Positions 14,820 to 23,280 of a DNA stretch of 26,710 bases are shown here, piece by piece (positions within the stretch are counted from its first letter, which is position 1; every line of letters starts with the position of its first letter). The notes below the pieces were generated by a model that searched no databases, was not told where the DNA came from, and saw only the letters and a list, made by a program, of their open reading frames with translations. Source of the DNA: CAYUQT01 sp964596165 (GTDB taxonomy: Bacteria; Planctomycetota; Phycisphaerae; UBA1845; JAFGLZ01); NCBI GenBank assembly GCA_964596165.1, contig CAZQTW010000080.1, positions 1 through 26,710 of the forward strand. The letters run 5' to 3'. The position numbers and the translations under genes were made by a program.

Positions 14820-16514
14820 CTATCCGCGTTTCTTGCGTAATCGGCTCTTCTTGGCATAAGAGGGATACTTCTCATAGACTGCATCGAGAAGGGCATTGTG
14901 GTCGAGGTCGCCGTAAGTATCGAGGACGGCGCTAACGTCTTCACGCATGTCCTCGGGAAGATCGGCTAATGCAGCATCAACCTTGGCCGTATCTGCCAAG
15001 GTGATGAGGGTCTTGTCCTCGTCCGTGTGGTTATCCACTGCAATCAGGCCTTCGTCCTGAAGTTGCTTGAGATTGTTATAGACCCCCTTTGCGAACGGGC
15101 CGTAGTGGTAGGGGACGAAATGGTAGAATCGGTACTGGGTGGTCCCCTCCATCTGGAAAAGAAACGCGTACTTCATGAGCGCCGTTACCATGACCGCCGC
15201 TTTGGCGATGTGCCGGTCTAGACGTTGTGCACTCTCTCTCAGAAATGCCAAGAGGAGAAGACATGGAAGGCGCCCATGAAGATCCGACTTGGCAGCAACT
15301 TCCTTGGGGTGGGTTGCTTCCCATTGGGTGGTGAGTTCTCCAGAGAACGCCTGCGAAAGGAGGTTGTGCAACATCCTCCCGCTTTCTTTGTGCGCACGGA
15401 CGAGCCTATCTGTTGCTTGGTCCCACTGCTCGGCCACACCTACGAACTTCCTCTGAAGCTCGATGGGGGGCAGTGGAATGGGAAACGCCTTAACCTGACG
15501 GGCGTTTACCGACGCCAAATTGCTGGACCGCTTCGCACAGCCGAGAAAATAGGCTTTGGCATACTGGGTCCTTAATAGAGCTGCCAGATACTCAGGGGTC
15601 ACTTGTTCCCGATCCACACGGACACGGAAGATGTGATTCTGGTGGATGCATCCTTCGATCTGGCTCCTCCAGATGCAACCACGTCCCAGCTTGTCGAGGT
15701 CGCCTCCTTCGGTCATCAGTATGTCACCGTCCTCCAAGTGAAAACGATTCACGTCGTCAGGTAAGACCTCAATGGTCTTGATCTCATCGAGGTCGAGATA
15801 CCCGTCCTGGACGTTTGCGACTCGGAGATAAGGAACTTCCACAGTGGGACGCCCACTAAATCGACGTCCTTTTGTTGCGCCCGAGCGCACGTCAGCAAGC
15901 TGTTCGAGCGGTATCGTATGGTAGCCACTGTTGTTCTTGATGGGATTACTAAATAGACTGATAAATGATGCAGGGAGGATCGCTTCAGCTATCTTTAAGG
16001 ATTGTTGCCGCTCATGTCGAATATCTTCGGCCTTCTGGAGAATTTGGACAATGCGCCCTTGAACGGGGATGGGGGGCACCGGAACTGACAGGTCGTCAAC
16101 AATCTTGCCGCGTACGTGGGGGACAGTTGATCCGGTAGCACTGCGGCGCAATTTCGCGGAATTGGAGGCTATACAGAAGTAAAGGAAGTCGGGGAGCAGT
16201 TGTGCCGTTGTAGTACGGATTCTAGCCATTGTTGAAGCAACGATACCCCTTTGTCCGCGAAAGACATCACCAGCGTTTGCACCGTCCCAGAGGATTAGCG
16301 TGTCAGTAGCATCGGCGGAAACGAGACGGTCTGTGTCGCACAGGGAAATGGACTGCGGCTCGCCCTGCCCTCGCAAGAAAGCCGCTTCAAGATAGGGCAC
16401 AGCCGCGTGTGGCGGCTTGGCAACAAAGCTGGCTGGTTTCTTGCCTTTGGTCACTTCGGCGACTTCCGAGAGGGGCCTCAGTGGCCAAGAGGGTTTTGCC
16501 GCCTTCTTCCTCAT
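14820..16514 (-). CDS. hsdS: HsdS specificity subunit fused to a Panacea/SocA-like domain
   Basis: This is a 564-residue protein. The ATG at 16514 overlaps the upstream PIN stop codon as ATGA, with GGAAGGA as ribosome site. Two target-recognition domains are visible (about 10-145 and 200-350), each followed by the typical PxPPIxxQ conserved region (PVPPIPVQGRI near 145-155; PLPPIELQRKF near 347-357). HsdS normally ends soon after the second helix. Here about 130 extra residues follow (about 435-564), with YHFVPYHYGPFAKGVYNNL near 464-482 and a following LxxLxxEGLI. This YGPF pattern is like Panacea/SocA/DUF4065 domains found in phage-associated proteins and antitoxins. The domain assignment rests on that motif. 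Confidence 0.8.
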   Translation of the reverse strand: MRKKAAKPSWPLRPLSEVAEVTKGKKPASFVAKPPHAAVPYLEAAFLRGQGEPQSISLCDTDRLVSADATDTLILWDGANAGDVFRGQRGIVASTMARIRTTTAQLLPDFLYFCIASNSAKLRRSATGSTVPHVRGKIVDDLSVPVPPIPVQGRIVQILQKAEDIRHERQQSLKIAEAILPASFISLFSNPIKNNSGYHTIPLEQLADVRSGATKGRRFSGRPTVEVPYLRVANVQDGYLDLDEIKTIEVLPDDVNRFHLEDGDILMTEGGDLDKLGRGCIWRSQIEGCIHQNHIFRVRVDREQVTPEYLAALLRTQYAKAYFLGCAKRSSNLASVNARQVKAFPIPLPPIELQRKFVGVAEQWDQATDRLVRAHKESGRMLHNLLSQAFSGELTTQWEATHPKEVAAKSDLHGRLPCLLLLAFLRESAQRLDRHIAKAAVMVTALMKYAFLFQMEGTTQYRFYHFVPYHYGPFAKGVYNNLKQLQDEGLIAVDNHTDEDKTLITLADTAKVDAALADLPEDMREDVSAVLDTYGDLDHNALLDAVYEKYPSYAKKSRLRKKRG

Positions 16515-17635
16515 CGCACGTCCTTCCATCCGAGCACGTTCTTGGCCTGTGCAAAGAAAGCCGTTGTCTTGGAGACGTTCATTTCTCGTGCGACGCCGTC
16601 CTCGCAGAGAAGCCACGAAGTGCCTGGTAGAGTAAGCGCTTCATGGAATGCCCACAAAGGACCGAGATAGGCGTTCCAAGCGTCCGCTTCGCGTTGATGG
16701 TTGCTCTTGGAAGAGAAGCTGGGTTGGCCTTGATACGCTCGTTCCCGGCTCAATGACGAGAAGATGAAGCCGTGCACGACATTCTTCTGGTTAGCCGTAA
16801 GGTGGCTATTGAGGTGATTCAGAATGCGTTTGGGCGACAGGGAAACCGCTAGCGCGTCGTGCCAGAAGAGAAGTTCGGTCGTAACGATCTTTCGGGCCTG
16901 TTTGGCCGCAAGAACAAAGAAGACACATGGCCTTCCGAGCGCAGATGCTGCTGTAAAAGCGTCGGCAAGAAGCCGTTTCCATTTTGCAGAAGGGTGGGGC
17001 TTAACGGAGCCTAATTCAAGACTTGCGAAAGCGGCGTTGTCATGCAGGCCGGAGCCGCGTTTGGAGACTTGGATCGTGGTCGCGCCATTTAGGCACCTTG
17101 CCGGGAAAGCGGTCTGCATCCATTCAAGGGCTACGTCGCGCAGATAGACGCACGTACCTTCCGGCAGAGCGTCATATAGTTGGTAATCGTTCGTAACGAA
17201 AAGGGTGTGTCCGTTGGCGATGCTGGTTGCACCGATAAGTGCGTCAGGTGTTTTGAGAGACATTCTCTCTTGAGAAACATAGTTGCCCCTAAGCCTGCCC
17301 GCGGCACGAGCAATCGCACCGTCAACGTCCAATATCTGGAAGTGGCGGTTCAGAATAGACAGCAGATCGAGTTCTGGGTCATATCCGGCCCGGACTCGAT
17401 TGGTGAAATGGACGTGGGCAAGTAGTTCCGAAACGACGACGTTACTCACATATAACTCGACGCGGCCGTCAAGACCGGCCTGAAAGACAGGGTCCAGGCA
17501 ATCCGCCCAAGGCTGGAGCGGCGGATTGTTGATGTAATATTGAACGCAATTGGTATCCAGCGCAAGCTTGGGCTTGGCCGTGTTCGTATTCTGCGTCACC
17601 TCTTGTATGCGCTGCATCGCCGTGGGCATTATCAT
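16511..17635 (-). CDS. PIN-domain nuclease embedded in the hsd operon
   Basis: This is a 374-residue protein. Residues about 22-160 are a PIN domain with its usual acidic residues: D27 in LALDTN, E70 in VVVSE, D131 in LKTPDALIGA and D150 in FVTND. PIN domains are metal-dependent RNases, such as VapC toxins. The C-terminal about 200 residues have no recognised family and include FVLAAKQARKI and a Trp-rich end. It starts immediately after the hsdM stop codon (a second possible ATG lies at 17629) and overlaps hsdS by four bases, so it is fully integrated in the restriction operon. No VapB-like partner is adjacent. A PrrC-like guard role is an inference. Confidence 0.8.
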   Translation of the reverse strand: MIMPTAMQRIQEVTQNTNTAKPKLALDTNCVQYYINNPPLQPWADCLDPVFQAGLDGRVELYVSNVVVSELLAHVHFTNRVRAGYDPELDLLSILNRHFQILDVDGAIARAAGRLRGNYVSQERMSLKTPDALIGATSIANGHTLFVTNDYQLYDALPEGTCVYLRDVALEWMQTAFPARCLNGATTIQVSKRGSGLHDNAAFASLELGSVKPHPSAKWKRLLADAFTAASALGRPCVFFVLAAKQARKIVTTELLFWHDALAVSLSPKRILNHLNSHLTANQKNVVHGFIFSSLSRERAYQGQPSFSSKSNHQREADAWNAYLGPLWAFHEALTLPGTSWLLCEDGVAREMNVSKTTAFFAQAKNVLGWKDVR

Positions 17636-19285
17636 CTACTCCGTCGTGCCCGTTTCGAAGCGCACGGAACCCTTAAGACCTTGTGCGGAAGTCGGGACGC
17701 TAACAAGTGTCAGCAAGTCTTGGAGATCGGTCTTGATTTCATCCTCCAAGTCCAGGAGCCGGTTGATGAGGACTTCGGGCTTCTCGTGTTCGACGGCCTC
17801 GGGTTGGTGCGGGCAGTACATCCCGGCTGTCAGGTTGTAGTCCTTCTTGCGGATATCTTCGATAGTCGCCCACCAGGAGTTTGCGCTTGTGTAGTCCTTG
17901 AGTCTGTCGGACTTGAGAATAGCTCGAACGCCACCGTCCCGTTCGTGACGCCAAGTGTACGGCCAGAGTGAACCGACCTGTTCGAGATCGCCGTCGGTAT
18001 CGAAGTCAGGAAGTGGACGGCGTGTTGCGCCAAGATCGCGGCCGTCGCTTTCGACTCTATAGAACCAGACTTTGGAAGTGCGAACGTCGTCCTTCCCGAG
18101 CGGGCGGCGGAAGATGACAACGCTGGTCTTCGCGCCGCTGTAGGGATTGAAGACTCCGTTAGGCAAACTAATGATAGCCAAGACCTCGTTTTGTTCGACG
18201 AGCTTGCGGCAAATGTTACGGAGCATTTTCTTGGAGTCGAAGAATAATCCTTCCTTAAGGACGACGGCTGCACGACCGCCAGGCCGCAGAGCGTTCATCA
18301 TGTGCTGGATGAAGAGGGCCTCGTAAAGCTTGATGTGGTATTCAAACTGGGCGAGACGTTCCTGCTTAGTAGGACCGAATGGCGGATTGGCAAGAATGAC
18401 GTCGTACTTCCCTTTGTGGATGTCCTGGGCCTTGTTGGAAAGGCTGTCGTCATTCTGAAGTTGGCTGGAGCCGTCCCTGTGAAGGATCATGTTCATGAGC
18501 GCCAACTTGAAAACAAGCGGGACGTGTTCCACGCCAAAGAGGTGCTTTTCCTTGAGTTGCCGGAGCATTCGCTCCTGTTCCACAGCGGAGATGCGCTTGC
18601 GCTTGATCTGCGCCCGAACGCGTTCGAACGCACGGACGATGAAACCTCCTGTGCCGCAAGCCGGGTCATATATGGTTTCGCCAATTTGGGGGTCAACGAT
18701 CTGAACCATGCGGTCCACGATATGTCGGGGTGTGAAGTACTCGGCGAATTCCTTGTTCTGGCCGAACCGTTGCAGAAGGTACTCATAAGCCATTCCGAAG
18801 ACATCGAAGCGCTCACCGCCTTCATCAGGCCCTCGTGACATTATCTGACGAAGATTCAGGTCCTTGAGGCGGGAAACCAGGGCTCGTACGGTGGTCGTGT
18901 AGCGGAGTCGAAATACAGTGTCCTTAAAGAGACGGCGGACATCACGCCCCGCCGGATGGTTGGAAGTTCGAGTCGCCAAGTGGTTAAACATCTGCTTGCA
19001 GAAGTCAATGGAGTCTTCGCAGTCATGGGCCTTGGCGTAAGCGTCCGGGTCATCAGCCCAGTTGTGGAAGCGGTACACCCCTGGAATCAACTGGTCGCTG
19101 TCCGGTATGCTTTTACCGTGCGCAGCCTCCTCCTCTTCCAAGGCAATTTCGTCCCAGAGTTTCAGGAAGAGGAAAAGGCTGAAGGTTTCCAGGCGTTCAG
19201 TAGCATGAAGTGCGTCGTCGCGGAAGACATTGGCAACTTGCCAGAGTTCTTCGCCAAATTGGTTGAAGTCCGGCGTTCGCGTCAT
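17636..19285 (-). CDS. hsdM: Type I restriction-modification DNA methyltransferase subunit
   Basis: This is a 549-residue protein. I chose the ATG at 19285 because AAGGAGG precedes it and because hsdR ends one base upstream. The N-terminal helical domain (about 5-150) is followed by EFAEYFTPRHIVDRMV (179-194). The SAM-binding motif is DPACGTGGF (207-215) and the N6-adenine catalytic motif is NPPF (300-303). These are the HsdM signatures. It methylates adenine in the site chosen by HsdS. An unrelated PIN gene is interposed between it and hsdS. Confidence 0.93.
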   Translation of the reverse strand: MTRTPDFNQFGEELWQVANVFRDDALHATERLETFSLFLFLKLWDEIALEEEEAAHGKSIPDSDQLIPGVYRFHNWADDPDAYAKAHDCEDSIDFCKQMFNHLATRTSNHPAGRDVRRLFKDTVFRLRYTTTVRALVSRLKDLNLRQIMSRGPDEGGERFDVFGMAYEYLLQRFGQNKEFAEYFTPRHIVDRMVQIVDPQIGETIYDPACGTGGFIVRAFERVRAQIKRKRISAVEQERMLRQLKEKHLFGVEHVPLVFKLALMNMILHRDGSSQLQNDDSLSNKAQDIHKGKYDVILANPPFGPTKQERLAQFEYHIKLYEALFIQHMMNALRPGGRAAVVLKEGLFFDSKKMLRNICRKLVEQNEVLAIISLPNGVFNPYSGAKTSVVIFRRPLGKDDVRTSKVWFYRVESDGRDLGATRRPLPDFDTDGDLEQVGSLWPYTWRHERDGGVRAILKSDRLKDYTSANSWWATIEDIRKKDYNLTAGMYCPHQPEAVEHEKPEVLINRLLDLEDEIKTDLQDLLTLVSVPTSAQGLKGSVRFETGTTE

Positions 19286-19286
19286 G

Positions 19287-21608
19287 CTATTCCTCCTTCG
19301 GAACCGACACACCCGTTTCAAGGGTCAATGCGTCGTCGGCCAAGGTAATGAGTTGTTCGATATCGCCGAAGAGGGCTTTGACCCTAAGCGGGCCGCCTGC
19401 TTGGTCAAGCCACTGACTGCGGAAGATCTGGGTAGGCGTGATGTCAGGGTTGGCCTTCTTGAAATCGGAGACCATCAAGACCATTTCGCGTTGTTCCTTG
19501 TTGAGTTTCTTGTTCAGCGCCCATTTCTCGAACTGTCGCCGTTGGTGCAGGGTTTCAAAATCGGCTTCGCCTGTGGCCACAGCAATGAAGTCTTCCAAGG
19601 TCGCTTCGGGCTCACCGTAGAGGTCGCGTAAGGCAGGAAGGTCGAAGCCCATGGTGGCCAGGAAGGAATGGTCGGGCAACCCGGATTTCTTGAAGAAACG
19701 CCAGCAGAGAATAGTTTGGGCAAATCTCTGCTTGAGTCCTTCCCGTTCCAGCCCGCCCTTGAGTTGGGCCTCGACTTGCTTGCGGAGTTCCTCCAAGAGA
19801 GCGGGTGAGATGGTCTCGGAGAAGACAAGGTGGACAGGAACGTCGGCGATTACCATCTCCTGTTCGACGCTGCGATCGTCCCCCGCATCATCGCTAACGT
19901 CGCAGCTGGTTCCATGGGCAGCACGTTCTCGGTCGATAATCTCCTCTTCTTCTTGCTCAACAGGCTCATCGACCACGCCGGGGGTATCATTTGTGACAGC
20001 AGGCTCAAGAGAAGTGATGTCGACGAAGTCCACGAGCTTGTAGATGTCCTTGCCGGTTTCCTTGCACTTACGAGTGCCACGTCCTTTCATCTGGACGTAG
20101 AGAACCTTGGACTTGGTAGGGCGGGCCATAAGAAGAACTTCCGCGTCCGGGGCGTCAATGCCGGTATCGAGCATACCAATGCCTACTAGAACGATGGGAC
20201 GGGGTTTCATGTTGGGGTTTTTGTGTGCCTGCTCGATGATGGCCTTGCGTTCGGCGGCATCGGTGATCTTCTGAAACTCCTCGATAAGTTCAGCGGCACC
20301 AGGCATTTCGTTATGGACGGCCAAGATGAAGGCCTCGGCCGCTGCATCATTCGGGGGGAGGTTATTTCGGCGGTTGTATTCTTCAATTAGGGCATAGCGC
20401 AAGTTCTTCGCGTGGGCAATGGAGGCAGCAAAGACCATGGTTTTCACTGGCTGGCGTGTCCCAAGGATATCCTCAAAGTATGTTTCGGCGATAAGTCGGT
20501 TACGCTGTGGGACGTCGACAGCGCGTCCTAACTGGTCGGGCTCGAAGTCAAAACCCATATCGTGGACGCCTTCCAAGTCAACGTTGGTATGAAACTTGTG
20601 GTGGATGCACGCAGCAAGACGCTCCCACTCGGGCACTTCGGGGTTGGTTTCACCCTGACGAATTGTGTAACGATAGATGGGGCCCCTATACTGGCCGGGG
20701 TCAGTGAAGAACCGGTCCGTGTTGACCGTCTCCTTATCTGCCGGGGTGGCAGTTAGCCCCAAGAGCATGGCACCACCCTTGCCGAAATGATCGAGGACGG
20801 CGTACCAGTCACCGAAATAGGAACGGTGGCACTCGTCAAGGATAACCAGGTTGAAGTGATCTGGTTCGTAGTTGAGATACTTCTCCCGGACCGCCAAGTG
20901 CTGAATCGTGGTGATGAGGATATCACGATGACGATCGTCTTGTCCGCCGGTGGCTCGCTCGATGTTGAAGTTATCGCCGAGATGGGTCTTAAACTTCTTG
21001 ACGGTTTGGACTGCCAGAGCATCCCGATCAACGAGAAAGAGAGCGCGGCGAACCAGACTAAGAGACCAGAGCTTAGCAATGATACCGGCAGCCGTGATTG
21101 TCTTGCCGGTTCCGGTGGCCATTTGGAGGTACATGCGGCGTCTGCCGACTTGCGCTGCGGCAAGGGCTTGGGATACTGCGACTCGCTGATAATCACGAAG
21201 CGTCCCATGGAGTTCCATGGCCTGCGGATGAAAGAACTCACCAAACTCAGTAGGAGTCGGAAAGCTGGTGATGCGTTCCGGAAGTGTATTTGCCTTGAGG
21301 TTCTGCCGGAGATAGACTTTGCCGTCACTGGCGAACAGGAGCGGAACATCGTGGCCGGTGTTGCTCTTGTAGGTGCGAGCATATCCCTTGGCCTGTTCGA
21401 GTGCCGCCCAGAGATCTTTGCCGGGCTTCTTGGCTTCGAGGATCGCAACGACATGTCCTTCGTGAAGGAAGACGCGGTCGGCCTCATCACCGTCAAGGTG
21501 CTCACGCCACCGCTTGCGGGTGGTCGTGAAGTCGGTTATATCCCAACCGCGTTCCTGAAGGTGCTTCTCAATCAGGATTTCGGCTTCATCTTCGTTGATG
21601 TCGGGCAC
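19287..21608 (-). CDS. hsdR: Type I restriction enzyme motor/endonuclease subunit
   Basis: This is a 773-residue protein with a GTG start at 21608, inside the end of the XRE gene, with AGGAG upstream. The N-terminal nuclease core has D44 and E58-A-K60 (PD-ExK type). The SF2 motor carries ATGTGKT (164-170), DECH (258-261), TATP (286-289) and QMKGRGTR (506-513). The C-terminal part fits the EcoEI-type HsdR C-terminal domain. It translocates DNA and cleaves unmodified DNA in complex with HsdM and HsdS. All key motifs are intact. It is one base away from hsdM, so translation is coupled. Confidence 0.93.
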   Translation of the reverse strand: MPDINEDEAEILIEKHLQERGWDITDFTTTRKRWREHLDGDEADRVFLHEGHVVAILEAKKPGKDLWAALEQAKGYARTYKSNTGHDVPLLFASDGKVYLRQNLKANTLPERITSFPTPTEFGEFFHPQAMELHGTLRDYQRVAVSQALAAAQVGRRRMYLQMATGTGKTITAAGIIAKLWSLSLVRRALFLVDRDALAVQTVKKFKTHLGDNFNIERATGGQDDRHRDILITTIQHLAVREKYLNYEPDHFNLVILDECHRSYFGDWYAVLDHFGKGGAMLLGLTATPADKETVNTDRFFTDPGQYRGPIYRYTIRQGETNPEVPEWERLAACIHHKFHTNVDLEGVHDMGFDFEPDQLGRAVDVPQRNRLIAETYFEDILGTRQPVKTMVFAASIAHAKNLRYALIEEYNRRNNLPPNDAAAEAFILAVHNEMPGAAELIEEFQKITDAAERKAIIEQAHKNPNMKPRPIVLVGIGMLDTGIDAPDAEVLLMARPTKSKVLYVQMKGRGTRKCKETGKDIYKLVDFVDITSLEPAVTNDTPGVVDEPVEQEEEEIIDRERAAHGTSCDVSDDAGDDRSVEQEMVIADVPVHLVFSETISPALLEELRKQVEAQLKGGLEREGLKQRFAQTILCWRFFKKSGLPDHSFLATMGFDLPALRDLYGEPEATLEDFIAVATGEADFETLHQRRQFEKWALNKKLNKEQREMVLMVSDFKKANPDITPTQIFRSQWLDQAGGPLRVKALFGDIEQLITLADDALTLETGVSVPKEE

Positions 21609-21894
21609 CTGTGGTGACTCCTATGGCATTAGGGGGAAAGTAGCGCTTCAAGAGGTCAGCACCTTTGTCACCCATGGCGTGAAGGAGTTCTTGGATTCGC
21701 TGAAGGGCAAGGGGAGAAGGTGTTGATTTACCGTTTTCCCAGCGATTAACTGTGGGAAAAGTAACCCCTGCTCGTGAAGCGAATTGCTCCTGGGTGAGGC
21801 CCAGACGTTTCCTGAGTTGGCGAATCAGACGGCTGGCGCCGGTAGCTTTGGGCAATGCCTGCTCCCCAAGGCGTGGTTCGATAACACACATCAT
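21586..21894 (-). CDS. XRE-family controller of the restriction operon
   Basis: This is a 102-residue protein with an HTH_3/XRE domain at about residues 24-75: LIRQLRKRLGLTQEQFASRAG, then VTFPTVNRWENGKSTPS. It overlaps the hsdR start by 23 bases and is the first gene of the defence operon. The TATAAT box lies only seven bases before the ATG and there is no ribosome site, so the transcript is probably leaderless. The palindrome TATATCA-ga-TGATATA over the promoter suggests autoregulation, in the manner of C-proteins of restriction systems, to delay restriction after entry into a new host. Confidence 0.8.
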   Translation of the reverse strand: MMCVIEPRLGEQALPKATGASRLIRQLRKRLGLTQEQFASRAGVTFPTVNRWENGKSTPSPLALQRIQELLHAMGDKGADLLKRYFPPNAIGVTTGARHQRR

Positions 21895-21901
21895 AGCGTC
21901 G

Positions 21902-21945
21902 ATTATATCAGATGATATATGCTATACGTGGCTGGCTGCTGTCAA
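21902..21945 (-). promoter_or_regulatory. Promoter/operator of the XRE-hsd operon
   Basis: On the minus strand, TATAAT (21902-21907) is seven bases before the ATG at 21894. A consensus TTGACA (21940-21945) sits 32 bases further upstream, too far to pair with it, and may serve a second weak -10 near 21915-21922. A perfect 7-2-7 inverted repeat TATATCA/TGATATA (21904-21919) overlaps the first -10, the expected place for an autorepressor. Confidence 0.6.
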
Positions 21946-21953
21946 AGAAAAAG

Positions 21954-23177
21954 TCACGAAGAAATTGCTTGTTTGTACCTTTCGGAAGGTTGAGTTTGGG
22001 TATAGGGGTCCTTACCGACCGACTGTGGGGGCAGAAACTCCACCGTGGTATGCAGGGCCTCCGGGACGAGGGCGGCGTAGTGGCGGCGGCAGATTTCGGG
22101 GGAATTGCCCATCAAGGTCGAGATTTTGAAGAGGGATTCGCCCTTCTGGGCAAGTTGGCTGCCAAAGGTGTGACGGAAGTCAAGGCAGGTCCATTTGAGG
22201 CCTGCCTGCTGCTGTACCCGGGCCAAGTCAGAGGCGAAGTTGTCCGGGTCATAACGCTTGCCCTGGGGGCTGGGGAAACACCACCGTTCCGGGGTAATTC
22301 GGGGCCTCCAAGTGTTCAGGTAGCCCCTGAGTGCCCGGCTGATCGGCACCGCCCGGTTGATCTTCGTCTTGGGCTGCCAAAACTCTCCTTTGATGGTCTT
22401 GGCCCGCACCCGAATGATTCCAAACGGACCGCTCTTGAGGTCGATATCGGAAATAGTGAGCCAAAGCGCCTCCTCGCGCCTCAGCCCGGCGTAGATGTAA
22501 AGGGCAACCATCGCCTGAAACTGGGGATGGTCCTTTAGGGCGCTAAGCTGTCTGTCGATCTGCTCCAGGGTTAGGAAACTGATCACCGGGGCTGTCTCCT
22601 TGTGTCGGGTGATCGCAGCGGCGGGGTTCCGGTCGCCGGGCATCTGAACACGTCCTTCTTTGATGGCCCAATTGTAGAGCCGGGTGAGGATTTCGCGGTA
22701 ACGGTTCGCCGTCTTCGGAGCCAGTCCTCGGGATGCAACATGCGACTGGAGCCAAGTCGAGAGGTCGGCGGTCGTGACCTGCTCGAAGTAGGTCACCTCG
22801 ATGGTCGGGGCCTTGAAGCGCCGATCCTGTCCGGGCTTGGGCGGGCGCTTCCACCGCTTCGGGGTTAGCTTGCGACTGGTGACCTCGAGGGCGGGACAGG
22901 CCGTGCCGAAGACCTGGCGAAGATAGTAGATATCCGTCTGGGCACTCTTGGCTGCCTTGACGGTGCGGATGTGACTGACGTAAGCGTCGAGGATCTCGCC
23001 GATCGGCGTCCTCGTGGGGAGCGGGTTATCGAACCCCCGCGCTTGTGCGGACTCGAACTGTCTGAGGTGTTCCTTGGCGACCTGGAGCGAATCCGTCTTG
23101 AGACTACGCCGCCGGATCGTCTTGCCGACATACCACTGCAGATAGTACTTTCCGTTACGCTGAATGAGACTTGCCAT
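21954..23177 (-). CDS. int: Tyrosine recombinase (integrase) of the element
   Basis: This is a 407-residue protein with an Arm-DNA-binding N-terminus (KYYLQWYVGKTIRRRSL), a SAM-like core-binding domain (about 58-190) and a catalytic domain. The residues are R233 (AGLRREEALWL), K270 or K272, R335 (CLDFRHTFGS) and the nucleophile Y367 (RRHYAAL). The first histidine of the HxxR box is leucine (L332), and the later His/Trp is Asn358 (LMGNSPE). Both substitutions are tolerated in some subfamilies, so activity is still plausible. It lies next to the intact tRNA-fMet, as expected for the integrase that made sites B and C. An AAAGGAGGT 25-30 bases before the ATG is an unused-looking extra ribosome site. 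Confidence 0.92.
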   Translation of the reverse strand: MASLIQRNGKYYLQWYVGKTIRRRSLKTDSLQVAKEHLRQFESAQARGFDNPLPTRTPIGEILDAYVSHIRTVKAAKSAQTDIYYLRQVFGTACPALEVTSRKLTPKRWKRPPKPGQDRRFKAPTIEVTYFEQVTTADLSTWLQSHVASRGLAPKTANRYREILTRLYNWAIKEGRVQMPGDRNPAAAITRHKETAPVISFLTLEQIDRQLSALKDHPQFQAMVALYIYAGLRREEALWLTISDIDLKSGPFGIIRVRAKTIKGEFWQPKTKINRAVPISRALRGYLNTWRPRITPERWCFPSPQGKRYDPDNFASDLARVQQQAGLKWTCLDFRHTFGSQLAQKGESLFKISTLMGNSPEICRRHYAALVPEALHTTVEFLPPQSVGKDPYTQTQPSERYKQAISS

Positions 23178-23239
23178 AACCGGGACTCCTCAACCTGAAC
23201 CTCCTTTCGGTTTCGTGCGAGTCCCGCTGCCTGGCCGAT

Positions 23240-23258
23240 GATGTACACTTCGATGTAC
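23240..23258. repeat. GATGTAC repeat pair, right end of the element
   Basis: Two copies of GATGTAC (23240-23246 and 23252-23258) are 12 bases apart, the same spacing as the pair at 9170-9188 at the far end. They lie between the integrase start and att site C, as arm-type integrase sites would. They may also regulate the integrase promoter. Confidence 0.55.
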
Positions 23259-23280
23259 AAACCGGCGAAATCAGGGCATG

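Noticed and set aside
14810..14944. Longer N-terminus for the GIY-YIG protein
   Set aside because: The extra 45 codons lie inside hsdS and read as low-complexity. The ATG at 14809 has AGGAGG and follows the hsdS stop.
20787..21617. 276-codon plus-strand frame within hsdR
   Set aside because: Opposite to intact hsdR motor motifs. No family signature.
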